NCBI GenBank assembly: GCA_016190025.1
Contig: JACPRG010000135.1
Coordinates: forward strand, 1 to 8,815
Length of the DNA: 8,815 nt
Reading direction: 5' to 3'
Origin: Candidatus Tectimicrobiota bacterium
GTDB taxonomy: Bacteria > UBA8248 > JACPRG01
The notes below the pieces were generated by a model. That model saw only the letters and a program-made list of their open reading frames with translations, made no database searches and was not told the origin of the DNA. A program made the translations under genes and the position numbers. The first letter of the stretch is position 1. The number at the start of each line of letters is the position of its first letter. Positions 1-6,036 of this stretch are shown here, in pieces.

Positions 1-1
1 C

Positions 2-1825
2 TTTCGGCTCGTTCTCTCCCTCTCCGAGCGCAAGGCCGACCTGGAGGGGAAGCTTCCTGGGGAAGCGCGCCGCCTGGAGGAGGTCCGCGCCCTCCTCGAC
101 CGTTGGAGGCGCAAAGCCGGTCTGGAGAAGGAAATGGCTGATGCGAACGCGGAAGCGGATGCCCTGGGCCGTCGCCTCCGCCGGATGAGGGAGATTCGGG
201 ACGAGCTTCATCGGGTCCAGGAAGGGCTCGGCGAGGTCGGCGACGCCGATGGATTGATCCAGGCCGTCGCCGAAAAAATCCCCGCCCTGCGGGCCGGACG
301 GGAGGCGGCGCAAAGAAGACTCGACGAGCTACGCCGCGAGGTCGCGCGGTTGACGGCCGAGCGGGACGCCCTGCGGGAGGAGGCCGCCCGCCTGGAGGTC
401 TTCCAGGAGAGCGCCCGGGCCATCGAGGAAGGGCTTCCCCTGTGGGAAGAGGCCCTGCGCAGGCGGGAGGAAGTCCTCGCCCGGGCGAAGGACGATCGGG
501 CGGCCGGGGGGTTCCCTTCGTGGGGGAAGATCGCCTTCGCCTTCCTCATCTTTGCTCTGGTGTTCGGGACGCCTCTCCTGTATTGGGCGGCCACGGGCCA
601 TCTGCCTCCCTATCTTTTCGCGTTCTTCGGCCTGAGCTTCCCGGTCCTCCTGTGGGCGGTGCTGCTGCTGAACCGCCGGCTCCTCCGCAATTTCCGGCTG
701 GGGGCCCAGCCGGCTCAGCCGGAGGCCGGGGAGGCGGAGCCCGGGGAGGAGATGGCGGCTCTTTTCCGGACCCTCGGGGTGGAGAGCGCCGCGGAGGCCC
801 GGGCTGGCCTTCGCCGATACCGCGACGCCCTGCCCGGCCTGCGGTCCGCGGAGGAGCTTTGCCGCCGGGCCGGGCGCGATCTGGAAGAGGTCGATGGGCA
901 GGCGCGGGGTCTCGACGCGGATCTTCAGGCCGTCCTCCAGCGCTTCGGCGTGGAAAGTGAAGAGGCCCTCCTCCGCCGGCACGACCGTGCCGGGGAACTC
1001 CTGCGGCGGCGGGAGGACCTGATGGCCCGGGAAAAGGAGCTCCTCGCCGAGGGGTCGGAGGGAGAGGTGGCCGATCGCCTGGACGAGGCGGACCGGCGCC
1101 GCCGGGACCTCAGGCGGGAGATGGAAGAAAAGGGTCTCGACCTGTTCCATCCCTCCGCCGCGGAGTTGGACGAGTGGAGGAGGGAGGAGGCGTCCCTGGC
1201 GCAACGGGTCGAGGCGGACCGCGCGGAGCTCATCCGCGTCCGGGTCAGGCTCGAGGAGAAGACGGGCGGCGAGCTGCTCTCCCCCGAGACGCTGGGCGAA
1301 CGGCTTCAGGAGATTGGCGAGCGCCTGAGGGAGCTGGACCTGCTTCACCGGGCTTACGGCGCTGCGGCGGAAACCCTGGAGGAGGCGGCCCGGGAGCTGG
1401 AGGATTCCTATCTCCCCCGGCTTCAGGGGGCGGTGGAGGGGCATTTCCGCTCTCTGGTCGGGCGGGAATTCGGGCTCGACCTGACCACCGGGTGGCCGGC
1501 GGTGACTGTCGCCCTTCCGGACAACCCCCGGGTCGATCTGCGGAACCTGAGCCGCGGGACCGCCGATCAGCTGTACCTGTCCCTGCGCGCCGCCTCTTTG
1601 GAGCTCCTGGGGGGAGAGGAGCCGCTCCCTCTGATCCTGGACGACCCCTTCGTCCACTATGACGACCCTTCCCGTCAAAGGGGGCTGGAGTGGCTCCGGC
1701 GGGCGGCCGCGCGGACTCAGGTGATCTTTCTCGCCGCACGGGAGGAGTACGCCAGCTGGGCGGAGCAGACGGCCGGGGAAAGCGAGATCCGCGTCCTCCG
1801 GCTGGGCACGGCCGGACCCGGCTGA
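2..1825 (+). CDS. YhaN-like SMC/Rad50-type ATPase with two membrane segments (5'-truncated by window)
   Basis: The reading frame is open from the first complete codon at base 2, so the start and the Walker A region lie outside the window. What is visible is a long Glu/Arg/Leu-rich coiled coil, then two hydrophobic helices at about 527-590 and 610-670, then a second coiled coil, then an ABC-type ATPase C-lobe. The C-lobe has a signature motif (LSRGTADQLYLSLR) near 1547-1588 and a Walker B (LPLILDDPF) near 1625-1651, followed by a D-loop-like HYDD. Membrane segments splitting the coiled coil are typical of Bacillus YhaN-type proteins and absent from SbcC/Rad50. Relatives work with an SbcD/YhaO-like phosphoesterase, which I would expect just upstream. 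A role in DNA end processing or repair at the membrane is inferred from the family. The stop is 17 bp before comB, suggesting one operon. The ATG at 134 is only an internal Met. Confidence 0.85.
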   Translation, partial: FRLVLSLSERKADLEGKLPGEARRLEEVRALLDRWRRKAGLEKEMADANAEADALGRRLRRMREIRDELHRVQEGLGEVGDADGLIQAVAEKIPALRAGREAAQRRLDELRREVARLTAERDALREEAARLEVFQESARAIEEGLPLWEEALRRREEVLARAKDDRAAGGFPSWGKIAFAFLIFALVFGTPLLYWAATGHLPPYLFAFFGLSFPVLLWAVLLLNRRLLRNFRLGAQPAQPEAGEAEPGEEMAALFRTLGVESAAEARAGLRRYRDALPGLRSAEELCRRAGRDLEEVDGQARGLDADLQAVLQRFGVESEEALLRRHDRAGELLRRREDLMAREKELLAEGSEGEVADRLDEADRRRRDLRREMEEKGLDLFHPSAAELDEWRREEASLAQRVEADRAELIRVRVRLEEKTGGELLSPETLGERLQEIGERLRELDLLHRAYGAAAETLEEAARELEDSYLPRLQGAVEGHFRSLVGREFGLDLTTGWPAVTVALPDNPRVDLRNLSRGTADQLYLSLRAASLELLGGEEPLPLILDDPFVHYDDPSRQRGLEWLRRAAARTQVIFLAAREEYASWAEQTAGESEIRVLRLGTAGPG

Positions 1826-1830
1826 CCGGC

Positions 1831-1845
1831 GGAGGAGGGGCTTTG
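1831..1845 (+). promoter_or_regulatory. Ribosome binding site deciding the TTG start of comB
   Basis: GGAGGAGGGG at 1831-1840 lies just before TTG at 1843. The same frame is open upstream to an ATG at 1690, but that would overlap the preceding ATPase by more than 130 bp and add residues with no ComB similarity. The TTG gives a product starting MVLRVLFSRAEIPG, which fits the family's usual N terminus. Confidence 0.75.
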
Positions 1846-2619
1846 GTCCTGAGGGTCTTGTTTTCCAGGGCGGAGATCCCCGGCGTCGTCCGGGAGATGG
1901 GCCGGGCCGAGGCCCGCGAGGCGGTCTGGGTCGCCATCGACGTGCTCCGGGCGACGACCACCATCGTGTCAGCCTTCGAGGCCGGCTGCGGGGCGATCTA
2001 TCCGGCCGCGAGCATCGCGGAGGCCCGCCGCCTGCGCCGGGACGCGCGCGGCGGAAGCCGTCTCCTCGCGGGGGAGCGCAACGGGCGACCCATCCGGGGG
2101 TTCGACCTGGGCAACTCCCCCAGGGAGTTCGTGGCGGACCGGGTCGCCGGCCGGGGGATCGTCCTGACCACCGTCAACGGGATCCGGACGCTGCAGGCGG
2201 CCGTGGAGGAGGGGGCGCGGGAAGTGCGGGTCGCCTCGTTCGCGAACGCCGGGGCGGCCGCCCGGCGGGCGGCGGCCCTGGCCCGGGAGAGAGGACGCGG
2301 CGGCGGGGTGAACATCGTCTGCTCGGGCAGGGACGCCCGCTTCTGCCTGGAGGACGCCGTCTGCGCGGGTCTTGTGGCGGAGGGGATTCGGGGCCGGGGG
2401 AAGGGGATGGAATTGACCGACTCGGCCTTGGCGTGTTGGAATCTGTACCAGAGACACTGCGGGGATCTTTTGGGAATGCTGCGGGAGTCCTCCTGGGGCC
2501 GGTATCTTCAGGGACTGGGCCTCGGCCCGGACGTGGAGTTCTGCGCCCGGACGGACTGGAGCCGAGTCGTCCCGGTGTTCGCCGGAGGCGTGATCCGGCC
2601 GGAAAGCGGCGGGCGATGA
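1843..2619 (+). CDS. comB: 2-phosphosulfolactate phosphatase family protein (ComB)
   Basis: This is a 258-aa protein of the ComB family, which hydrolyses 2-phospho-3-sulfolactate to sulfolactate and phosphate with Mg2+. The reaction is known from archaeal coenzyme M synthesis; bacterial homologues are widespread but their physiological role is less clear. Family blocks visible in order are DVLRATTT (residues 33-40), ERNGRPIRGFDLGNSP (78-93), TTVNGIRTL (109-117) and NIVCSGRDARFCLEDAVCAG (157-176). The length is normal for the family. The start is a TTG with a strong Shine-Dalgarno, 17 bp after the ATPase stop. The stop overlaps the nadK ATG (ATGA, 4 bp), indicating translational coupling. No other coenzyme M or sulfolactate gene is visible here, so the pathway context is unknown. 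The family call is firm; the in vivo substrate is inferred. Confidence 0.88.
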   Translation: MVLRVLFSRAEIPGVVREMGRAEAREAVWVAIDVLRATTTIVSAFEAGCGAIYPAASIAEARRLRRDARGGSRLLAGERNGRPIRGFDLGNSPREFVADRVAGRGIVLTTVNGIRTLQAAVEEGAREVRVASFANAGAAARRAAALARERGRGGGVNIVCSGRDARFCLEDAVCAGLVAEGIRGRGKGMELTDSALACWNLYQRHCGDLLGMLRESSWGRYLQGLGLGPDVEFCARTDWSRVVPVFAGGVIRPESGGR

Positions 2620-3608
2620 AGACGATCGGGATCGTTTGCAAGCCGAAAAAGGACCCGGGCGGCCCGGTGATGCGGGAGCTGCTGCGGTGGCTGGAGCCTC
2701 GGGATTTTCGCGTTGTTCTGGACCGGGACACGGCCGGCCTCGTCGGCTTGAGCTCCCCTGACCGCCGGGAGGACCTTCCGGCGAAGGTGGACCTCCTTGT
2801 TGTCCTGGGGGGGGACGGCACCATGCTGTCCATGGCCCGGATGACCGTGGGGCTTGAGGTCCCGATTCTGGGCGTCAACCTGGGAAGCCTGGGGTTCCTG
2901 ACCGAGATCACCCTGGACCACCTCTATCCGACGCTGGAGCGCATCTTCAAGGGGGACTACGCCATCCAGGAGCGCCCGCTGCTGAAGGCGTGGATTCGAC
3001 GGGGCGGCGGGGAGGCGGTTTCCGAGGCCGAGGTCTTGAACGACGTGGTGATCAGCAAAGGGGCCCTGGCCCGGATCATCGAGCTGGAGTCCTACGTGGA
3101 CGGGCATTTCGTCACCTCCTATCGCGCCGACGGTCTGATCATATCGAGCCCCACCGGCTCCACGGGGCATTCCCTCTCGGCCGGCGGGCCGATTGTGGTC
3201 CCCACCCTCCCGGCCCTCATCCTGAACCCCATCTGTCCCTTCACCCTCTCCAACCGCCCCCTGGTGCTCCCGGACGACGTGAAGGTGGAGGTGGTGCTTG
3301 CCACCCCGGACCAGGACGTGCATGTGACCCTCGACGGCCAGCGCGGCCTCACCCTTCAGCACCGCGACGTGGTGGAGGTCCAGAAGAGCCCTCGCCGCAT
3401 CCGCCTGGTCAAGCTCCCGGAAAACGACTATTTCAGTCTGCTGCGCAACAAGCTCGGCTGGGGCGTGCAGGTCGGGGAGATACAAAACCGCGAGCCTTCC
3501 TCGAAACGGGGAGTCGCGGCGCCGGAAAAAGGGCCAGAGAAAGGGAAGGACCGGCCGGGAGAAAAGAAGTCGGCCGGCGTGGACGGCAAGGACAGGCCCT
3601 CCGGCTAG
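2616..3608 (+). CDS. nadK: NAD kinase
   Basis: This cytoplasmic ATP-dependent NAD kinase makes NADP(+) from NAD(+). The product is 330 aa. The diagnostic GGDGT motif is at residues 65-69, NLGSLGFLTE at 88-97, the NAD-binding LND at 141-143, and the conserved SPTGSTGHSLSAGGPI block at about 178-193. The last block usually reads STAYSLSAGGP, so the aromatic position is a His here. The fold ends near residue 290. A Lys/Glu/Pro-rich, probably disordered tail of about 40 residues follows, making the protein longer than the usual 270-300 aa. The ATG overlaps the comB TGA. The next gene is recN, and nadK-recN adjacency is common in bacteria. The frame is open upstream of 2616, but that stretch is the shadow of comB. 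Confidence 0.95.
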   Translation: MKTIGIVCKPKKDPGGPVMRELLRWLEPRDFRVVLDRDTAGLVGLSSPDRREDLPAKVDLLVVLGGDGTMLSMARMTVGLEVPILGVNLGSLGFLTEITLDHLYPTLERIFKGDYAIQERPLLKAWIRRGGGEAVSEAEVLNDVVISKGALARIIELESYVDGHFVTSYRADGLIISSPTGSTGHSLSAGGPIVVPTLPALILNPICPFTLSNRPLVLPDDVKVEVVLATPDQDVHVTLDGQRGLTLQHRDVVEVQKSPRRIRLVKLPENDYFSLLRNKLGWGVQVGEIQNREPSSKRGVAAPEKGPEKGKDRPGEKKSAGVDGKDRPSG

Positions 3609-3709
3609 GACCGGGGGGCAGGCGCGGTCAAGACATCTGATAAGCGGAGACCCTTCGTCCGGCGCTTTCCCCCTGCTGGACGCGGCGAAAGGCCGGGCCG
3701 GGAGAATCT

Positions 3710-5434
3710 TTGTTGCTGGCGGCCCTTCGCATCCAGAACTTCGCCCTCATCGAGCGCCTCTCGGTGGAGTTCGGGCCCGACCTCACGGTGCTGACGGGAG
3801 AGACCGGGGCCGGGAAGTCCATTATCTTCGGCGCGCTGGCGCTCATCCTCGGCGGGCGGGCCTCCTCCGACCTCATCCGGGCCGGCGCGAAGGAGGCGAC
3901 CGTCGAGGCCCTCTTTCAATTCCCCCGCAAGGGGCCGGGGGCGGCGGCGGCCGGGCGGTTGCGGGAGATGGGCGTCGGGGCCGAAGGGGACGAGGTGGCC
4001 CTGCGGCGCGTGGTCTCGGCCGAAGGGAGAAACCGCTGCTTCATCAACGGCGGCCCGGTCACCCTGTCCATGCTGGAGGCGGCGGGGGAGTTTCTGGTGG
4101 ACGTCCACGGCCAGCACCAGCATCAAAGGCTGCTCTACCCGGAAAACCATCTGCAAATCCTGGACGACTTCGGGGACGTGCAAGGGCGGCGGGAGCAGGT
4201 CGCCGGCCTCGTCGCCGAGCTTCGCCGCCTGGAGGCGCGGCGGGGGGAGCTCTCCCGCCGGGAGGCGGACTCCCGCGACCGCATCGACCTCCTGCGGTTC
4301 CAGGCGCGGGAGATCGAGACGGCCGATCTCGTCCCCGGGGAGGAGGAGGCCCTGGAAGAGGAGGCCGCGCTCCTGGCAACCGCCGAGGAGCGCCACCTCC
4401 TGGCGAGGGGCGCGCACCAGGACCTCTACGAGTCGGAGGGCTCCCTGGTCGATAGGCTGTCCTCCGTGGCGGCCCGCGTGGAGCGCCTCGCCGGGCTGGA
4501 CCCGGCGCTGCGGGACCTGGCCGAGGAGGTCCGCTCCCTCGCGCTCCAGGCGGAGGAGGCCGCGAGGCGGCTTGGCCGGTACGCCGAGGGGGTGGACTTC
4601 GACCCCGCGCGCCGGAGCGCCGTCGAGGAGCGGCTGGACCTCATCCGCACGATCAAGAAAAAGTACGGCGGCTCCGTCGAGGCCGCCCTGGCCTATCGGG
4701 ACCGCGCGGCGAAGGAGCTGGAAGAGCTGTCCAATCGGGACGCGGCTTTGGAGGAAGTCCAGCGGGCCATCGAGGCCCTTCGTCCGCAAGTCGCCCGCGA
4801 GGCCCTGAAGCTCTCCGGCGAGCGGAAAGAGACCGCCCAGCGCTTGGGCCGGGCCGTCGAGCAGGAGCTCCGGGGCCTGGGGATGAGGAAGGCGGGGTTC
4901 GCGGCGGCGCTCGCGGACGAAGAGGACCCGGAGGGCTTCGTCGTGCGGGAGGGAAGGCGGCTTCGGCTCTTCGACGACGGCGTGGACCGGGCCGAGTTCC
5001 AGTTCGAGCCGAACGTGGGGGAAGGGGTGAGGCCCTTAGCCAAGATCGTCTCGGGGGGGGAGCTCTCGCGCGTCATGCTGGCGATCAAAACCGTCCTGGC
5101 GGGAAAGGACCGCGTCCCTTCTCTTTTGTTCGACGAGGTGGACGCGGGCATCGGCGGGGCCGTGGCCGAGGTCGTGGGGCGCAAGCTCAAGGCCATCTCC
5201 AAATCCCACCAGGTCTTTTGCATCACGCACCTGCCGCAGATCGCGGCCCTGGCCGACGCGCATTTCCTGATTTCCAAGGAAGAGAGGGGGGGACGGACGC
5301 GGACGGCCATCCGGCAGTTGGACATCGACGAGCGCATCGAGGAGATCGCCCGCATGGCCGGGGGCAAGACCATCACCGAGGCCACCCGCCGCCACGCGCG
5401 CGAGATGCTGGGGTTGAAGCGCGGGGGGTCGTGA
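3710..5434 (+). CDS. recN: DNA repair ATPase RecN
   Basis: RecN is an SMC-like ATPase recruited to DNA double-strand breaks that promotes recombinational repair; it is SOS-induced in many bacteria. The 574-aa product opens with MLLAALRIQNFALIERL, the typical RecN start. Walker A is GETGAGKS (residues 30-37) and is followed by ALALILGGRASSDLIR. A coiled coil covers about residues 155-380 and includes an HGQHQHQ segment near its beginning. The ABC signature SGGELS is at 448-453 and Walker B LLFDEVDAGIGG has D475/E476; CITHLPQIAALAD follows. The start is TTG at 3710 with GGAG at 3701-3704; the TTG at 3713 is an alternative. The gap to nadK is 101 bp and I see no convincing promoter in it, so read-through from nadK is likely. 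The length is close to the family norm. Confidence 0.96.
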   Translation: MLLAALRIQNFALIERLSVEFGPDLTVLTGETGAGKSIIFGALALILGGRASSDLIRAGAKEATVEALFQFPRKGPGAAAAGRLREMGVGAEGDEVALRRVVSAEGRNRCFINGGPVTLSMLEAAGEFLVDVHGQHQHQRLLYPENHLQILDDFGDVQGRREQVAGLVAELRRLEARRGELSRREADSRDRIDLLRFQAREIETADLVPGEEEALEEEAALLATAEERHLLARGAHQDLYESEGSLVDRLSSVAARVERLAGLDPALRDLAEEVRSLALQAEEAARRLGRYAEGVDFDPARRSAVEERLDLIRTIKKKYGGSVEAALAYRDRAAKELEELSNRDAALEEVQRAIEALRPQVAREALKLSGERKETAQRLGRAVEQELRGLGMRKAGFAAALADEEDPEGFVVREGRRLRLFDDGVDRAEFQFEPNVGEGVRPLAKIVSGGELSRVMLAIKTVLAGKDRVPSLLFDEVDAGIGGAVAEVVGRKLKAISKSHQVFCITHLPQIAALADAHFLISKEERGGRTRTAIRQLDIDERIEEIARMAGGKTITEATRRHAREMLGLKRGGS

Positions 5435-5516
5435 GGGACGCTGGCCCGGAGGCTTGGACCGCGCGGGATGTCCGGCCTTCCTCCAGACGGGATGGACGCC
5501 AATCTTCAAAAGGCGG

Positions 5517-5560
5517 GGCGGGCATCTTGAGGTCGGTGACCTCTTGCCCGCCATTGTTTC
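5517..5560 (+). terminator. Nested hairpin after recN, probable terminator
   Basis: An outer perfect 8-bp stem (GGCGGGCA 5517-5524 with TGCCCGCC 5545-5552) encloses an inner 6-bp stem (GAGGTC 5529-5534 with GACCTC 5538-5543, loop GGT). ATTGTTTC follows, a weak T tract. It lies 82 bp after the recN stop. Stem stability supports termination, but the short T run leaves this less certain than the terminator at 5748. Confidence 0.55.
5529..5543. repeat. Solitary copy of the GAGGTC-N3-GACCTC palindrome
   Basis: GAGGTCGGTGACCTC, flanked by TT on each side, is the same 15-bp unit as the array in the lexA leader; only the central three bases differ. Here it forms the inner part of the recN-proximal hairpin. 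Its presence downstream of recN as well as upstream of lexA shows that the unit is dispersed. Confidence 0.8.
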
Positions 5561-5593
5561 ATCGAAGGTCGTCGGCATAGCGGGAGAGATGTC

Positions 5594-5622
5594 TTGACAC
5601 CCTGTGCGCAAGGCCGTATGCT
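5594..5622 (+). promoter_or_regulatory. Near-consensus sigma-70-type promoter
   Basis: A perfect -35 box TTGACA (5594-5599) is followed by a 17-bp spacer and TATGCT (5617-5622) as the -10 box (4 of 6 matches, including the key TA and final T). The predicted transcription start is near 5629, only about 7 nt before an extended Shine-Dalgarno. This is the best promoter sequence I see in the window. Confidence 0.7.
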
Positions 5623-5635
5623 CAAAGTACGCGAG

Positions 5636-5646
5636 AAAGGAGGTGG
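5636..5646 (+). promoter_or_regulatory. Extended Shine-Dalgarno
   Basis: AAAGGAGGTG (5636-5645) is complementary to the 3' end of 16S rRNA over 10 consecutive bases, far stronger than the ribosome binding sites of the neighbouring genes. It sits 7 nt before TTG at 5651. An upstream-facing CCACCT at 5697-5702 could pair with AGGTGG at 5641-5646 and mask it. Confidence 0.7.
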
Positions 5647-5650
5647 TCCA

Positions 5651-5692
5651 TTGAAAAATTCATGTAGTGGACGCGAGGTGGCCGAGGTCTGA
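5651..5692 (+). CDS. Candidate 13-aa peptide MKNSCSGREVAEV
   Basis: TTG at 5651 follows the extended Shine-Dalgarno at ideal spacing and opens a 13-codon frame ending at TGA 5690-5692. The peptide, read with Met at the start, is MKNSCSGREVAEV. It contains one Cys and resembles no family I can name. An AUG directly followed by UAG lies out of frame at 5662-5667, a start-stop that could also catch ribosomes. The start codon sits in a possible hairpin (TGAA 5652-5655 with TTCA 5659-5662). The alternative frame from GTG 5667 runs to 5921 through the terminator and is unlikely to be real. Translation is plausible from the signals alone; function is unknown, and a leader peptide or a purely regulatory ORF are both possible. 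Confidence 0.4.
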   Translation: MKNSCSGREVAEV

Positions 5693-5747
5693 GGCTCCAC
5701 CTGATTCAGACGGGCGTGGGCCCAGGCTAATCCAATCGGTCCCACCG

Positions 5748-5798
5748 AAAATCCCCGGGCGATGCGGCCCTCGGGACCCTTCGCCGGGGGATTTTTTT
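5748..5798 (+). terminator. Strong intrinsic terminator
   Basis: AAAATCCCCGGGCGA (5748-5762) pairs with TCGCCGGGGGATTTT (5781-5795) at 14 of 15 positions, and the 3' arm runs into seven Ts (5792-5798). The A-rich 5' arm could let it act on both strands. It separates the small transcription unit from the lexA promoter that begins 5 bp later. Confidence 0.85.
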
Positions 5799-5802
5799 GC
5801 TC

Positions 5803-5830
5803 TTGACTTTCGAGACTTTTTCGCTATCTT
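5803..5830 (+). promoter_or_regulatory. Probable lexA promoter
   Basis: TTGACT (5803-5808, 5 of 6 to the -35 consensus), a 16-bp AT-rich spacer and TATCTT (5825-5830). The predicted start is near 5837, leaving a leader of about 225 nt before the lexA ATG. It is the only promoter-like sequence I see between the terminator and lexA. Confidence 0.6.
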
Positions 5831-5837
5831 GTATAGC
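5823..5837. promoter_or_regulatory. Candidate operator overlapping the -10 box
   Basis: GCTAT-CTTGT-ATAGC is a perfect 5-bp inverted repeat with a 5-bp spacer. It covers the -10 box and the likely transcription start. A repressor bound here would block transcription, and LexA autoregulation is the obvious candidate. The sequence does not match the LexA boxes I know from Proteobacteria or Firmicutes, so the assignment is by position only. Confidence 0.4.
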
Positions 5838-5839
5838 AG

Positions 5840-5864
5840 GTCCCCGAAAGTTTCGGTCGGGGAC
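5840..5864 (+). other. Hairpin at the start of the lexA leader
   Basis: GTCCCCGA (5840-5847) and TCGGGGAC (5857-5864) form a perfect 8-bp stem with a 9-nt loop. An alternative 6-1-6 palindrome, CCGAAAGTTTCGG (5844-5856), overlaps it. It would be nearly the first element of the lexA mRNA and could stabilise the 5' end. No T tract follows, so it is not a terminator. Confidence 0.5.
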
Positions 5865-5902
5865 AGGGACAAAGAGAATCAGCCGCCGGAAAGGAACGGC
5901 TT

Positions 5903-6036
5903 GAGGTCTGAGACCTCTTGAGGTCTGAGACCTCGCCGAGAAGACGCACAGCGGCACGGTGGCTCCGCTTGAGGCCTGTGGCCTCTTGAGGTCTGTGACC
6001 TCTTGAGGGCTGTGACCTCTTGAGGGCTGTGACCTC
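5903..6036. repeat. Phased array of 15-bp palindromes, 17-bp period
   Basis: Units of the form GAGGYC-N3-GRCCTC followed by TT start at 5903, 5920, 5971, 5988, 6005 and 6022. The first two read GAGGTCTGAGACCTC, the third GAGGCCTGTGGCCTC, the fourth GAGGTCTGTGACCTC, and the last two GAGGGCTGTGACCTC with one stem mismatch. The 51-bp step from the second to the third unit is exactly three periods, so two decayed units probably fill 5937-5970. Each unit can form a 6-bp stem with a 3-nt loop in DNA or RNA. The array ends 12 bp before the lexA Shine-Dalgarno. It could be a REP-like element, a multi-site operator or a structured leader. Confidence 0.85.

Larger units (their letters stand above)
5629..5798 (+). 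ncRNA. Candidate short transcript (small RNA or leader-peptide mRNA), unidentified
   Basis: The interval is bounded by the promoter at 5594-5622 and the intrinsic terminator at 5748-5798, giving a transcript of about 170 nt. It carries an extended Shine-Dalgarno, a 13-codon ORF and several possible helices: GTCCA 5646-5650 with TGGAC 5668-5672; GTGGA 5667-5671 with TCCAC 5696-5700; AGGTGG 5676-5681 with CCACCT 5697-5702; CGGT 5737-5740 with ACCG 5744-5747. I cannot match it to a named RNA family. It could be a structured small RNA, a mini-mRNA, or both. Confidence 0.45.

Noticed and set aside
329..1678. 449-aa minus-strand open frame opposite the YhaN-like gene
   Set aside because: It is antisense to a clear ATPase, has Pro/Arg-rich composition typical of GC-rich shadows and shows no domain.
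3609..3709. Dedicated recN promoter or SOS box
   Set aside because: No convincing -35/-10 pair, no GAGGTC palindrome and no GCTAT-N5-ATAGC repeat is present in the nadK-recN gap.
3605..4789. 394-aa minus-strand open frame opposite recN
   Set aside because: It lies antisense to well-conserved RecN sequence and has no recognisable motif.
5636..5650. Fragment of an antisense 16S rRNA 3' end
   Set aside because: AAAGGAGGTGGTCC resembles the reverse complement of the 16S tail, but the match stops there, as expected for an extended Shine-Dalgarno.
5667..5921. 84-codon plus-strand frame starting at GTG 5667
   Set aside because: It runs through the intrinsic terminator and the lexA promoter, and the strong Shine-Dalgarno is at proper spacing to TTG 5651, not to this GTG.
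5903..6036. CRISPR array
   Set aside because: The units are 15-bp palindromes separated by TT with a 17-bp period; there are no unique spacers and no cas genes.
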